Shown here: positions 11,901 through 23,677 of the stretch, piece after piece
Layout: every line of letters begins with the position of its first letter
Numbering within the stretch: position 1 is the stretch's first letter
Source: Mansonella perstans
Taxonomy: Eukaryota > Nematoda > Chromadorea > Rhabditida > Onchocercidae
NCBI GenBank assembly: GCA_037074765.1
Contig: JBAMDO010000394.1
Span: forward strand, 1-28,001
Direction: 5' to 3'
DNA length: 28,001 bases
Translations under genes and position numbers: made by a program
Notes under the pieces: model-generated
Seen by the model: the letters and a program-made list of their open reading frames with translations, nothing else
What the model was told of the DNA's origin: nothing
Databases searched by the model: none

Positions 11901-14900
11901 AGTGAACACCATGCCCGGATATTTCGTTGTACGACCAACAAACCGGCTTTTTGTTGAATACGTCGTTTTTTATCGGTTAAACCCAAGTACCATTTAATTT
12001 GTGACTGCAGTTTTGTTATAAGCGTCTTTAATGCTTCATCACGGTAATCTTCTAACTGCGCTAAAACACCCGCTTTGAAGAAGACTTTTGTTTCGCCAAG
12101 TCGGAAGTTTTCTTCTGTCAATACATTATCTTTTACAAGCCTTTTTAACATTGCTTCCGCACATTTCTTCACATCTGTCGTGCTTACCGATTCATCAGCG
12201 GCAAGCAGTGAGTAACGTTGCTTGAAATCTTTATGTAAAGATCTGCAAAGGAAATTTATTTAATTAACAAGAAAGGAAATTTTTGGGAATTATTAAAAAT
12301 TAAAACAGTCACAGTGATAATCGTTTAAATTGAACAGCAAATATTCCGGTAATCGCAAAATAAATTTTGCTTTTTCATTATAAATAAACCAAATGAAAAC
12401 ATCGGATAAGAATTAATTGGAAATATTTTAGTGGCAAATTTAGCAAAAAAAATTTTATCAGTGCGTTTTAAATAGTTAAAATTTAATAGTTTTAATAAGT
12501 TATAAATAATTTAATCTAGATAGATATGTAATTGTAACTTCTAAATTAAAATTGAAAATCTCAACCAAAACTCAATAATTAAAATATAATATTAATAGAA
12601 ATAAACAATACCTGTTGGGGAAACCTTTACGACAGATACGAATACCTTCCAACACACCGTTACATGTCAGCTGATTTAATACTAGTGCAGCATCCAGTAA
12701 ACCGGATTGTTTCTTCTCATTCGGGATGATACAACGAATGAAATGTGGATGAGTCATATTCAACATTGTCATCAGATTATTCAATGATTCACGATATAAC
12801 ATGGAAACGGTCATGAATGAACCGGATTTACCCTTCTTTTTACCTCCTCCTCCGCCATCTGAATTAACAAGCATAAAATGTCTATCAAAAACGAACACAG
12901 TTATGAATATAGTTTGACTGTGAATATAGTTCGAAATTTTGAAATAACAAAACATTTTTTTGAATTAAATTGTATTTTGATGAAATTTCAATTTAATCGC
13001 TTCTATTTTTTCTAGCAAAAATTTTAGAAATGATTTCCTACTTCTAATAATGGTGCAGAAATTATTAAATTCATAATTTAAATCTTGCAATTTTTCAAAA
13101 TAATTTTTTTTTTTCAAATTTTAATAAGAAATTAATTTCAAATGTAACCTTTAGCAGCAGCAGCAGCTTCCTCTTGGGTTGTATAATCTTGCCAAATTGT
13201 GGTTAATAGTGCATTACCAGTTGAATGTTTCATCACCGATACAACCGTATCATTTAATGGATCCTTATTCTTTTCCAGCCAATTGCTTACATTATATCGG
13301 ACAGTTCCAGCATAATGTCTCATTGCAAAATGTGCCTCACTTTGTTTACCTTTTGGTGGTTTTGGTTTTTCAAAATTTGGATGTTTACCCAAATGCTGAT
13401 CGTTTAATTTTTGAGCCAAAGTAAGATCGCTAGCTTTGGGTACAATACATTCTTCATCCAACATTGATAAAATGCCTAGCGGTTTCTCAATTAATTCAAT
13501 ACATGCTTGTAAATCCAAGCCAAAATCAATGAATGTCCATTGGATACCCTCACGGGCATATTCTTCTTGTTCCAATACAAACATATGATGATTGAAAAAT
13601 TGTTGCAATTTTTCATTCACAAAATTTATCCAGAGTTGTTCGAAAGAATTGAACTGAAAGGAAAAAAGTCAAATTTCATTAAATCAATTCAAATTTCATT
13701 CAGATTTATAATTTAACAATTAGAAAGAAAAAACTTTATATAACATATTAAAAATTTAAATATTGATGGGAAATTTTTTTCTTTCATTATCTTCTGCAAC
13801 ATTTTAATCACAAAAAATTTATTTTTATTGACTGTAAATGCCAAGAAAAAAATACGTTTCTCTTTTTTATTTAAAAAACTAAAGATTTTTTTCTAATTAA
13901 TTCATTTTTAATTAATAAAAACAATTTAACTTTTAAATTTTCAATCTAAAAAACATTTATTTTTTTATTGCAAACTTACATCAAAAATTTCAAATCCAGC
14001 AATATCCAAGACACCGATGAAAAAATCACGCGAAATACCTTTCTGATCCAATGTCTGGTTACATTTCTTAACAAGCCAATTGAACACTCTCGAATATAAG
14101 CCTTTAGCCATTGCACCAACAGCCCATGTTACTTGGTCAATATTTTGTCCCTTATTCACCCATTCGTTGCCAACTTTTACTTTTGGTTTTGTTAATGCTT
14201 TCAGGAAATCTTCATGACTTATACCATACATTGCGGATGCCTTTTCAGCCTCATCCGTACCATCCGGTTCTGCTTGCTCTTCACGAGGTCTTTGCTTAAA
14301 TTTCATGTTTCCCATATGCATTATTGCTGACATTAATTTGTAACAATCCTTTTTTTCTTCTGGTGAAAAATGCAAAATATCAAATGCTTCATCGGTTAAC
14401 TGATGCTCTTCCTTATCATTAACACCATCAATTGTAAGCTCTGCTTGTGCAACAAAATAGTATTCTGCCAACGGCTTATCCAACAACAATTCTTTCTTCA
14501 ATGATGGCAGAAAATCGGAATAAAGTTGATAAAATATATGGTAACATCGTTCACCCGGTGCTTGCCGAATAACGCGTGATTTTTCCAGCAAATCTGTCAA
14601 ATTTACAAAACTATAAATATAGAATTTTGAAATAGTTAAAAAAATTCTAACATATGCAACTGTTCGAAAGAGAAACTTTAAATTAATTAAAATTTTTCAT
14701 GTTAATTTTTCACAAATTTACAAATTTCAATAAATACTGGAAATTCTTTTGGAAATTTAAAATTCATTCGAAATTATATCTGACAAAATTGCTTCTGATA
14801 TTTTTCTTTTGCGCTTTTTCTTGTTACAGCATGAAAATGGAAAAGATATGTGCAAAGTTCGAAAGCAGACTGCGAAGAAGTGTTAGAAATCAGTTCAATT

Positions 14901-17900
14901 AATTGACTGATTCGTTTCACAGTGAAGCAAGTCATTTCACCCATATAACTATTATTATAAGTTAAACAATGATCAGGAAACCGAAATAAAAGTACATATC
15001 TGAGAATACCGTAATAATATCATATCATTAATAGGTGCGAAATAACTTCGATGATTAAAATATCATTTTTTTTTAAAATTTATAACTAAATTTCAGAAGG
15101 AAATTAACGAAACTAACAATGTTCGATGTCACATGATGCGACACGTCCTAATTTAGAGAAGTGAATTCGAATGAATTTGCCAAATCGAGACGAATTATTA
15201 TTCCGGACTGTTTTTGCATTACCAAATGCTTCAAGTACTGGATTTGTCTGAACAATTTGATCCTCTAATGTTACCTTCTTTTTATCCGACTGCTCCGGTG
15301 TTGGATTTTTTGCTGCTTCACTCTTTTGCTGAGATGCACCTACCGTTGCAAAGTACGCAATAACCTGAAAATCAATGATTTACTTAATACAAAAACGAAT
15401 AACACTTTGCCGATACGGATACAATCATATATGATTGATGTAATGTTAAGATCAAAAATTGTTTTGCATACTACAGCTTTTGATTTAATTTTCAGCAATT
15501 TGAAATGGCTAATATTAACTTATTATAAATTATTCCAAATTTAAGTTTTAGGCTGTGTTTTACTAAAAAAAGAAAAAAAAAAGGCCTTTTTGGTATTTTC
15601 GGTTTTTCCGGCACCAGATTCACCGGTAATTAACATTGATTGATTTTCATGATCGATTAGCATATTTCGGTAAGCTTCATCAGAAACAGCAAATAAATGA
15701 GGAGGCATTTCGGTTCGTCGTTTACTCATGTACATTACAGCTACTGATGGTTCATAAATCGGAAGTCTCTTGTAAGGATTAATTACAACGCAGAACAGTC
15801 CCGAATATGTCTATAAACAATTTTATATTATATGAATGCATGCATCCATCCATTATCTTGCAAAAATTTACATGAAACTTTTAATAGCCTGCTAATGGAA
15901 ATTTATGAGTTCTTATATTAATTATTAATTTACAGGTATGTTATTAAATATTGGAACAAACAATGAAAATTCCACTTCATTTTAAAACAGAGATAAGAAG
16001 AATGTAAAGGAGAAAGAGGAAGAGGGAAAGGTAAAGATAAGAAGCAAAAGTAACTTTTTTCAAACAAATAAAAGAGGACAATTTACTGAAATGACTGATG
16101 AATAAACATCAATAAGCCATACAGATTTCCAAAAAAAAAAAAAACTTACGTAAATCAACATTTGACTGTAACGTGAACGTAAGTTATGCAAAACGGAAGC
16201 ATCATTCAAAAAAGTAAGATTTGACATGTCTTCCGTTTTTTCGAATTTTGGTGGATTCATTTCTTGCACAAGTTCTGCTTTTAGTGTTGACTGAAAAAGA
16301 AAAAAAATAATAAAAAATTACAAGTAATTGGAATTAGGAATAATTAATTTTAAACAATACGAGATAATTAGTACAATTTAATTAAAATAGTCTATTTTTT
16401 TAACTACTTCAGATTTTAAGTTCCATTTTATCACATTACAGTATTAATTGTAATTTTGTAGCAAAGTTGTTTTTATTGAATCACTGCATATATGTAGCTA
16501 AGGGTGGATGTCTAAGAATTTGAAATTTATCAAAAAAAAGCGAAAAAAATCGAAATTTTATTAAATTAAATTCTAACCCTTCTTTCAAAAAAGCCGTGGA
16601 AATTTAATTAAACTTACATTCTATTTGTTTCAGAAAAAGTGTTATATAAAGAAATATTTCATTAATCAGAAATGTAGGAGAAATCATAATCAAATTTATG
16701 GCTTTTATTTCAAACTAGAAAGATATAAACAAGTTTCTTTAATTTAAAAAATCAGTTAATTTTATTTATTATCATAATTACTTTGTCTTGTTCGTCCGAA
16801 CAAATTTTTTAAAATTTACAGAAATTATGTGATGAAAGAAACCTCATTTCCACGAACAGAAACGACAGTGACTGAATCACCCTTACTAGATTTAATCTCC
16901 GCAGCAATATAACCATCTTCCGGATCCGGAATCCACACATTTTTCTTTGAATCATATGGCTTTGACTGGTCCTAAAGACAAAATAGCAAAAATAAAACTT
17001 AGAAATTGCTTGATCGTTTAGTTAAGAGTGCAATGTGCATTAACCTCAGTGAAATTATTTCTTAAATCATGAAATGATCCTTTTGACCCTTAATGATATT
17101 AATTTCAGATAATGATTAACAATCGCTGCTTTCCAAACGGTCATCTTTCAATGTCATTTCAAATTAGACTAAGCTATAAAAATAAAACATAAAGAGAGAG
17201 AGAAAAAAAAAGAAGAAAAAGCAAGGAAAAGTATTATTATGAGGAAATTAAAATTTTAAATAATAAAGAAATAAATGCAGTAAGAAGAAAAGGTATCAGA
17301 AAATCCAAAGATATTACATTCATAAAAAAAATAATTCTTGATTGGATTTTATAACTTTGAAAGGTTTTTGAAAAATTTTAACTAAATAGTATTTTAAGAA
17401 AATAAAATTTGAATAATTTTTAATCGAACAGTTCAAAAGAGATTTTTTCATTTCATTCATGCATTTCATCTTTTTCTTTCATCTTTTGAAAAAAAAGTTG
17501 AAGCATTTAGGAATGCGATCGTCATATCACTTTTTCACCCTCACCTCTTTCTACGCCACCCATACTAAATGCTTAGTAAACGTTTGCGTTGGCAACCGGA
17601 ATTCGATACATCCGCTCAACCAACTGTTGCCTATCTGTCCTTTTCTATCAGTTCATCCATATCTGATCCTACAAAGCTAAGGCTACTTTTTTTTTTTTTT
17701 TTTTGACAAAAACAAATGATAAAAAACTTCAAAGTTGAATTATTTCCTATTGGGTGGTTGAATTTTCTAAATTAATATATTTTGACTAAACGTTGAATAT
17801 TATAAATTCAATAACAGATATTTATGCCTATGACGCAAGTATTATGTCACATTCTGTTGTTATTCTTTTTATTCCTCAGGAGTTTTACATTAAATATATG

Positions 17901-18512
17901 TTTGTGAGAGAGGGAAGAAAGCGAGAAAGGGGAAGAGCGGGAGAAAAAGAAATATTAAAAATATCCGATCGTTAGAATTAATTTATAAAATCGTAATGTT
18001 AATTTTTACTTAATTTTAATCAAATACTGCAAATCCATTCCTTTGTAATAGTTGATAGAGTAATTAAAATATTATTCGCATTGAGAAATGAGATAAAAAA
18101 GCAAAATGAAAAAATAATTAGAATATCGACGATTAGTCAAACAGAATTAGATAAATAAAGAATAAAAAAGTGAAGCTTGAAAAGCACCAAAATATAATTT
18201 ACCAAAATTAACGCACCGGTTAATTAATCAACTTTGCTTTCTAAGAATTGCAGAAAAAACGATCACAAATTTTCCTTTAATTTATCTTATCCAATTTCCC
18301 AACTTTTAAATAAATAATTAACCACATTGTTAAAATACTGGATTAAATTAATGAAACAATGAAAATCGCGATGGGAATCAATAATTTATTTCAGAAAAAA
18401 TTAATTGAACTAATTAATTAAATAAATTAACCAAGAAAAGAAATCATACCGCAATCATTTGTTCGCGTGATTGTCGCAGATAGGGCCATGCTGGATTATT
18501 TTCACAATCCAT
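5902..18512 (-). CDS. unc-54: Muscle myosin heavy chain (class II), UNC-54/MHC-B type, 16 exons
   Basis: Thick-filament motor protein that hydrolyses ATP and pulls on actin. Exons in transcript order: 18512-18450, 16971-16843, 16290-16150, 15810-15586, 15364-15118, 14593-13980, 13653-13149, 12858-12612, 12242-11612, 11450-9858, 9311-9020, 8900-8578, 8190-7954, 7685-7509, 7163-6891, 6117-5902. They sum to 5913 nt, or 1970 residues plus stop; UNC-54 is about the same length. The start ATG (18510-18512) gives [18 protein letters not shown]. Motifs: P-loop GESGAGKT (174-181), switch I NNNSSR (about 241-246), switch II DIAGFE (465-470), actin loop 2 [12 protein letters not shown] (643-654), and reactive cysteines SH2 (707) and SH1 (717). 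Light-chain-binding helices end at Pro852. A coiled coil follows to about residue 1935, including the assembly-competence region with [21 protein letters not shown] short non-helical tail ends ISDY. Loop 2 and most of the head and rod match my memory of UNC-54. The N-terminus is more divergent, so another body-wall or pharyngeal paralogue is possible. Three introns need GC donors. Confidence 0.95.
7502..7508 (-). other. GC splice donor, myosin intron 14
   Basis: Exon 14 ends ATGCAA and the intron begins GCAAGT. Only this cut joins IKDMQ to [14 protein letters not shown] in frame, as in other myosins. The nearest GT, four bases on, would shift the frame. The acceptor is a normal TTTAG (7164-7166). 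Apart from the C this is a perfect donor consensus, as expected of GC-AG introns. Confidence 0.85.
7948..7953 (-). other. GC splice donor, myosin intron 13
   Basis: Exon 13 ends CTACAG and the intron begins GCAAGT. This joins KVEGELQ to [12 protein letters not shown] in frame. The next GT would give the wrong phase. The acceptor CTTATAG ends at 7686. Confidence 0.85.
15580..15585 (-). other. Non-consensus GC splice donor, myosin intron 4
   Basis: Exon 4 must end after TENTKK for the next exon ([11 protein letters not shown]) to follow, as in every muscle myosin. The base pair after AAG is GC, followed by C and a T-rich run. No GT nearby gives the right phase; the first GT downstream lies past the T tract and would lead to a stop in the next exon. 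Either a weak GC donor is used or a base is wrong in this assembly. Confidence 0.65.
16972..18449 (-). other. Myosin intron 1 (1478 nt), possible regulatory intron
   Basis: The longest intron of the gene, with a normal GTATGA donor and a TTTAG acceptor. Most of it is AT-rich. A stretch at about 17505-17690 is clearly richer in G and C than its flanks and holds inverted GTTGGCAAC/GTTGCC-like elements. No coding exon fits there. First introns of nematode muscle genes can hold enhancers; that role here is inference. Confidence 0.4.
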
Positions 18513-18759
18513 GCTGATTGGAATTTATCGTTCGATACACCGTTTGCCTTCTTCTTCTTCTTCGCCTGTCTTTTAATTATAATTATTATTTGCTTATTTG
18601 TTTGTTATTTTTTCAAATATCAGACGAAATATTTTAAAAGTAGCAATTTAAAAAAAAATTCGCGTTAAAATTTGGAAAATTTTTCAGCACAAAATTAAAA
18701 ATTATTATTTTTGAATTATACAACAATGATAGCAGTCGTAGTAATAGTAGTGGTAGCAG

Positions 18760-18792
18760 AAACAACAACAACAATAATAATAATAATAATAA
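18760..18792. repeat. AAC/AAT trinucleotide repeat
   Basis: Four AAC units followed by about seven AAT units in the myosin upstream region. Confidence 0.9.
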
Positions 18793-18988
18793 GCCTTTTC
18801 TCTTTTAATTAGCCAATACAAATTGGATACAATTACCGCCACAAATTTTTCCCACCGATCACTTCCGTCTATTTGATATTTTATAAAATAATCGCCCAAA
18901 GAGTATTGTAAAATTGACGTAAAGCGAAGTGAAATTGCAATACAGCTTTTCGTTCTCACTTCCAACCTTCTACTTTACAACATAACAA

Positions 18989-19132
18989 ATATAAATATAT
19001 ACAGACATATACAAATATACACATACATACACAAATAAATAGATACATACACACATACATACATACATATATATATACACACACACACGCACACACACAC
19101 ACACACATACACACATAGATATTATACATACA
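18989..19132. repeat. Compound TA/CA/CATA microsatellite
   Basis: About 140 bp of ATAC, ACAC, ATAT units with an almost pure CA core at 19076-19107. Confidence 0.95.
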
Positions 19133-19290
19133 TTAACTAATTCGCACATTCCAAACGGAACAGTTGTATGAGCAGTAGGATCGGCTGAGGTTCGAGCTCA
19201 AACTAAAGTGAGCTTCTGCTCCTTCCTTCCTTCACCAAAAACAATTTTCTTTGAATTTTATATTTATAATGTTGTAAAAAGAAGAGTTAA

Positions 19291-19311
19291 AGGAGGAGGA
19301 GGAGGAGGAGG
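19291..19311. repeat. AGG trinucleotide repeat
   Basis: Seven AGG units in a purine-rich stretch. Confidence 0.9.
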
Positions 19312-19510
19312 CTTAAAAGCCATGAAGAAGGAAGGCAAAAGTTACAGCTTTACAGCACTACAAACCTAAGTTGCATTAAATGCTTTAAGGTTGGTTAGAT
19401 TAGTCAGGCAAAAAGCGCTCAAGAAATAGCAAAAAAGAAAACATTGCCTCATCTTACATTTTTCAACTTTTTCTACAAATTGTAAACTTCGTCAGAAACA
19501 TACTAACGAA

Positions 19511-19600
19511 CATACACACACACATATATATATACACACATACACACACATATATCTACATACAAATACATACACAGACATACACATACGTACATACGTG
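19511..19600. repeat. Compound CA/TA microsatellite
   Basis: About 90 bp of CACA, TATA and TACA units, closely resembling the repeat at 18989-19132. Confidence 0.95.
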
Positions 19601-22483
19601 TATCACAGAATATAGAAGAGCTTCTGCTTAACTCTATCAACCTTCTTTCTTTTATTTATCATTAAAACAACTTTTTATTTAAAAATTCTTAATCTTATCT
19701 ATTTTCCCCCTCCTCAACTCTTCGCCTCTTCCGATGGAATTTTTTCAACAGTTGTTGTTATCATAATTTCCTCTCTCGCTCCCTCTCTCTTTCATTTTAA
19801 CATTATTTTTCATCCTTTTATCCCAAATGGTTTCAACAAAAACAAAACAAATTTAAAAGAAAGAGGAAAAAATGAAATGAAACAAACGTTAATTTCTAAT
19901 TCGAAAATATAATTCTTCCATCTTTTAATATCTTTTTTGCAAATGCTATAGAACAATAATCTCTTCCGTAATCTTCCTCGTTTTCTTATTAGAAAAATTC
20001 AAATTTAAAAAGATTAGAATTTGGGAAAATTAAATCAAAAAGTTAGTGCAAATCTAGTTGCAAATAACAGAGTTTGATAATTCATTTCATTTTTAATCTC
20101 TAACAGAAGTTGAGAAAGAAGTACACAAAAGTACCAGTCTCTTAATTTCCCATAAGTTGCGTCTCTCTCTTCTTTCTCCTTAGAAAGGCAATAGAGCAGG
20201 CTATCCAAACGAAATTTAAAAATATTATTTTTAGGTTTTTGATTATTTTCTTTTCCTTTAAATAATTCCAATAAAAAAATTGATCTTTCAAAAAAAACAT
20301 TAAAAAATAAGTAAAGATTATAAGTACTTATAATAAAATACACATTCTCTTAAAATACTTTATGATGGAATTGAAATCAAAAAAATAAAATGCAAAATTT
20401 CCAGTTAAAACAATCAAATCATTCAAGCAAGATTTTAATAATTTCTAAGAAAATTGTCAGCAGTGGTAAATAGTATTAAAAGAAATATTAAACAATTGCT
20501 TAAAAAAATGATGAAGCAAAATAGGAGTCAAGCAAAAATCCAAAGAAAAGCTTATTGCCGAGAACTCTTGATGATCAGTGTACAAATCAAAAATAGTCAA
20601 ATTTTTCTTTGATGTCCAACAAACTAGCTGCTAGAAGAAATGAGTAAATTTTCAGCCATTTAGAGATGAATGTAATTGACGGTGAGGAGCAAAGAATTAA
20701 ATTGAAGCTGGTAATAAAATACGATATGAAAAAGATGGTAATTTTTGCTAACATTAATTAATTAATCTTCATTAATTAATCATTTCATCTCTTTTTTCTT
20801 TATTTCTTCTCTTGAGTGCGTTGGGTTATTGGCAGATTAAAATGTGATGCTTGTTTACAGGTGGAAATTAAATTTTTGCTCACAAAACTATACTATGGAA
20901 ATTATACAGAAAAATTAAAAACAGTTGTTTCAAATTCATCCATCCATCCATCAATCTCTATCATAACACATACAGCCTTTCAGACACTCACATTCATCTC
21001 TTATTTTCATCGCTGAGCGAAATTCTTAGGGAAACGAAAGTTTTACTTTCTCAAAAATTCAAATATATTTAAACTAACTCATCTTTTTTTCATTCACTTC
21101 TACTACTTTTCCTTGGGATTTTCATTTTTTCTCATTTCAAAAAAAAACTGGACTTCATTCATATCATAAAATGAAGTTTTATTCGAGCATTTTTCCTTTT
21201 TTATTGGATGAGAAAAGATCTTTTGGCATGTAAAAAAAATTTTCTCCGCTGAAAATTGGAAATGAATGTCTTCAATCTCATTTTTTTTCAATTTATTGTT
21301 TTTGAATCAAAAGCATTTGGTGTATTAACTTATCCCTTTACATGCATTTGTAAGTGTGTGTGAAATTGATTGATTAGAAAACTTTACTTTATAAATTTTT
21401 TTCTCATTCTTTATACTGCATTTCAGTTCTAGCGAAAATTTAAAGCTAATTTATTTATTGGAATTTAAGCAAGAGTTTTATTAATTTTGATAATAACAAA
21501 AAAACTTCCCCTTGTGATGCATACCAAATAACTCTCGACTACACTTTTATTCTTGAAAAATTCATTTTTAAGTTTACGATTCATTTAAAAATGCCAGAGA
21601 ATTAAACTGAGAAGAAAACAAAATTTTTTTCAATAAATCCAATTCATTTCAAAAAAGAAAGAATATTCGGGTAACTTTAGCATAATGGATGGAAAATCTG
21701 AACGGATGGAAAATCTGAACGATGATTCTGATCCTTAATTCGATTAATTCGATTCCAAGCTTCCTACGATGAATTTAACTTTAAAATTCTTCAAAATTTA
21801 ATTAATATGCTATTCGTACGACAAAGATGAAATTTCAAACATTTTTTTAGATATTACGGAAAAAGATTGCACTGAAGAAAAGTAAAAAGTGCATTCATTG
21901 GTAATTTAATAGGCAATTAATAAATAGATGAAATAAATATCGTTGTTTGAAATCGATCAAAGAATTTTGAGCGTTTCGCGGATATTTTGATTCCTTCTAG
22001 GAGCATTATTAATTAGTAGTCTACAAAACATTCCAACTGGATCGATTTTTAAAAGAATAGATTATTTGCAAATTATTGATTGGAATGAAACACAGTTACA
22101 ACTATCGGGAAAAACCAAAGCAGTCTTTTATACAAACATTTTGATTTGAGTTGTATTGAAGAGAATGATGCTTACGGTTGTTTTCAATTTCTCATTGCGC
22201 TTCCCAGAGAAATGATTGTATTTTCTCCAATGTATGACAAGTGATCGTGCTATAAACATTTGAGGCATTATCAGTCTTCAAGCCGCGGTAACAAATAAAA
22301 TACTCATTTTTAACAGTATAATCCTTTATGCATCAATCAATATAGAATCCTTTATCTATGACTACATTACAAATCCTTTGTAGGATTCTGTAGTGTAAAT
22401 TTTTTGCAACTGCCCATATATGAATAATTACCCACTTTAAAAAAAAGGGTGTCCATCACTGTACTTAAATTTTTATTTTATCA
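19601..22483. other. Spacer without a supportable gene
   Basis: AT-rich DNA. Frames at 20035-20343 (-), 20816-21016 (+) and 21103-21291 (-) lack ATG starts or any recognisable domain and look random. A short CATC repeat lies at 20937-20952 and a 17-bp tandem duplication at 21687-21720. Confidence 0.6.
21687..21720. repeat. Perfect 17-bp tandem duplication
   Basis: The unit ggatggaaaatctgaac occurs twice without mismatch, which points to a recent replication slip. Confidence 0.9.
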
Positions 22484-22663
22484 TCATCTCCACGTCTCTG
22501 ATTGTTCCCTTTCCAAATTCTCCAAACTAATGGATTTCCGACGATCCGAGTGATCGACTAAGTCTTTATGATTTGTACTCCGAGAATCGACAATTGCTGC
22601 TGCAATTGTTCCCGAGATGGCGAAGGACTTGCGCCCAAGAAATGCTGGATCAAGTTCGCTCAT
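22484..22663 (-). CDS. Small unassigned ORF, 59 residues
   Basis: ATG at 22661-22663, stop TGA at 22484-22486, followed within 10 nt by a minus-strand AATAAA. The product begins MSELDPAFLGRKSFAISG and contains RRKSISLENLERE, a basophilic kinase-type site. The segment 22490-22665 is visibly richer in G and C than its flanks, as coding DNA is here. There is no recognised domain. The opposite strand over the same bases is also open (22532-22683, no ATG at its start), so strand and reality are both uncertain. It may be a lone exon or a gene remnant. Confidence 0.35.
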   Translation of the reverse strand: MSELDPAFLGRKSFAISGTIAAAIVDSRSTNHKDLVDHSDRRKSISLENLEREQSETWR

Positions 22664-23026
22664 TCCTCTTCTCTTTTTCCTAATTTTTTATCTAAAAATG
22701 TGTGTCAATTATAGCAGCTATGAATACTTCATAGTTCTTATACTGAGTGCTTCTCCAGTGACAGCTTTATTGCATATCTGAGAGGCTTTATAAAAGAAGT
22801 CGTTTAGCCTTTGCCCATCAGTGATAGACCGATTATTTTAATTAAATTATTCGTTATTTAATCAGCTATTTTAAATCTTTTAATACGATTTTAATTTAAT
22901 ATATACATATACTTTTAAATGTTTATTTGATAGAGTAAATACATGTTAGAAATTCGGAACTGAGCGGATTTGTCTTTTTGAATTTTTTGATCTTGAATTT
23001 ATTTGCAGAAATGTATCATTAATTTA
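22664..23026. other. Spacer, nothing recognised
   Basis: AT-rich sequence between the small ORF and the first copy of the 560-bp direct repeat. No exon-like segment seen. Confidence 0.5.
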
Positions 23027-23586
23027 TTTTTAACTGAAAAGACAGCTGAATTACCCATTCCATTTCATTCGGATATTAGTCAGTTAACATTGTCGCATCA
23101 AACGGAAAAGAATCATGAAATTAATCTGACAAGCGCTTCATTTTTTTCAGCTTCAAAATTCTGTTCATAAGAATTATGAAATTTCTCATTTAAAATAAAA
23201 AGCTGTTATAAGTTGTCTGTTCGCCTTACATTATCACTCTTTGGCGTCTTTTCTTTCTTTTGCACAGTTTGTTAAGATATATTCCTTAGTTATCAATTTA
23301 AAATGCCACTTTTCATCATTTACAAGGTCATTTCATGAGTGGTTTATAAATTGTTTACTTCAAGTAACCTGACCTACATCCTTAACCTACATTATTATTA
23401 ATGAAGAAATTAAACGCTTGAAAATCGAAATTTATAATGAAGTTAAAAAATCATATAAATCATGAGAAAGGTTCCTGAGCTTTGTTTCGAGAAGCTAAAC
23501 ACAAATACAAGGAATTCCTTATCGAACGACATGGCAAGTAAAATAATTCAAATGACTTGAAGAGCAACTTGTTTTAAAGATATAAT
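23027..23586 (+). repeat. 560-bp direct repeat, copy A
   Basis: Matches 26597-27154 over its whole length at roughly 95 percent identity by eye, with a few 1-2 base indels. The edges are sharp: homology starts at ttttaactgaaaag and ends at aaagatataat. Copy A holds short open stretches on the plus strand (for example EEIKRLKIEIYNEVKK near 23400 and EAKHKYKEFLIERHGK near 23500) that look coding but are interrupted by stops. Its last 13 bases overlap the end of the one-finger exon on the other strand. Confidence 0.9.
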
Positions 23587-23677
23587 GATTGCTCGTGCTT
23601 TTTCCTATGTTCTATATATTCCGTTCTATTCATCATATTCGCAGCACATTCCGGATAAGAACAGTTATATTGCTTAT
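23574..23677 (-). CDS. Second C2H2 zinc-finger exon (alternative or relict 3' exon)
   Basis: Behind a good acceptor (GTTTTTCAG, 23678-23686) the frame reads one complete finger, C-x4-C-x12-H-x3-H: CSYPEC, then AANMMNRTEYIE, then HRKKH. It ends QSLYL with a stop at 23574-23576. It enters in the same phase as exon 2 of the neighbouring gene 23960-25189, so splicing from that gene's first exon (donor at 24687) would stay in frame and give a one-finger protein. The acceptor and about 200 bp of the intron before it resemble the intron before the three-finger exon, showing an old duplication. It could be an alternative last exon, the end of a decayed paralogue, or both. Confidence 0.5.

Larger units (their letters stand above)
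18513..19140 (-). promoter_or_regulatory. Upstream region and probable 5' UTR of the myosin gene
   Basis: The leader contains a GAA repeat (18551-18567 on this strand) and a weak trans-splice-like acceptor (AAAAGACAG) about 55 nt before the ATG. A TATAAAA-like element lies near 18880. No muscle-specific element can be identified with confidence by eye. Simple repeats begin at 18760. Confidence 0.35.

Noticed and set aside
18705..18965. 86-residue minus-strand frame with runs of Tyr and Cys
   Set aside because: The runs are the translation of the AAC/AAT microsatellite and the frame starts with TTG. It lies in the myosin upstream region.
20035..20343. 102-residue minus-strand frame
   Set aside because: It has low-complexity AT-rich composition, no domain and no splice or start context.
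22532..22683. Plus-strand open frame opposite the 59-residue ORF
   Set aside because: It has no start codon near its beginning and no acceptor before it. The minus-strand reading with ATG, stop and poly(A) signal was preferred.
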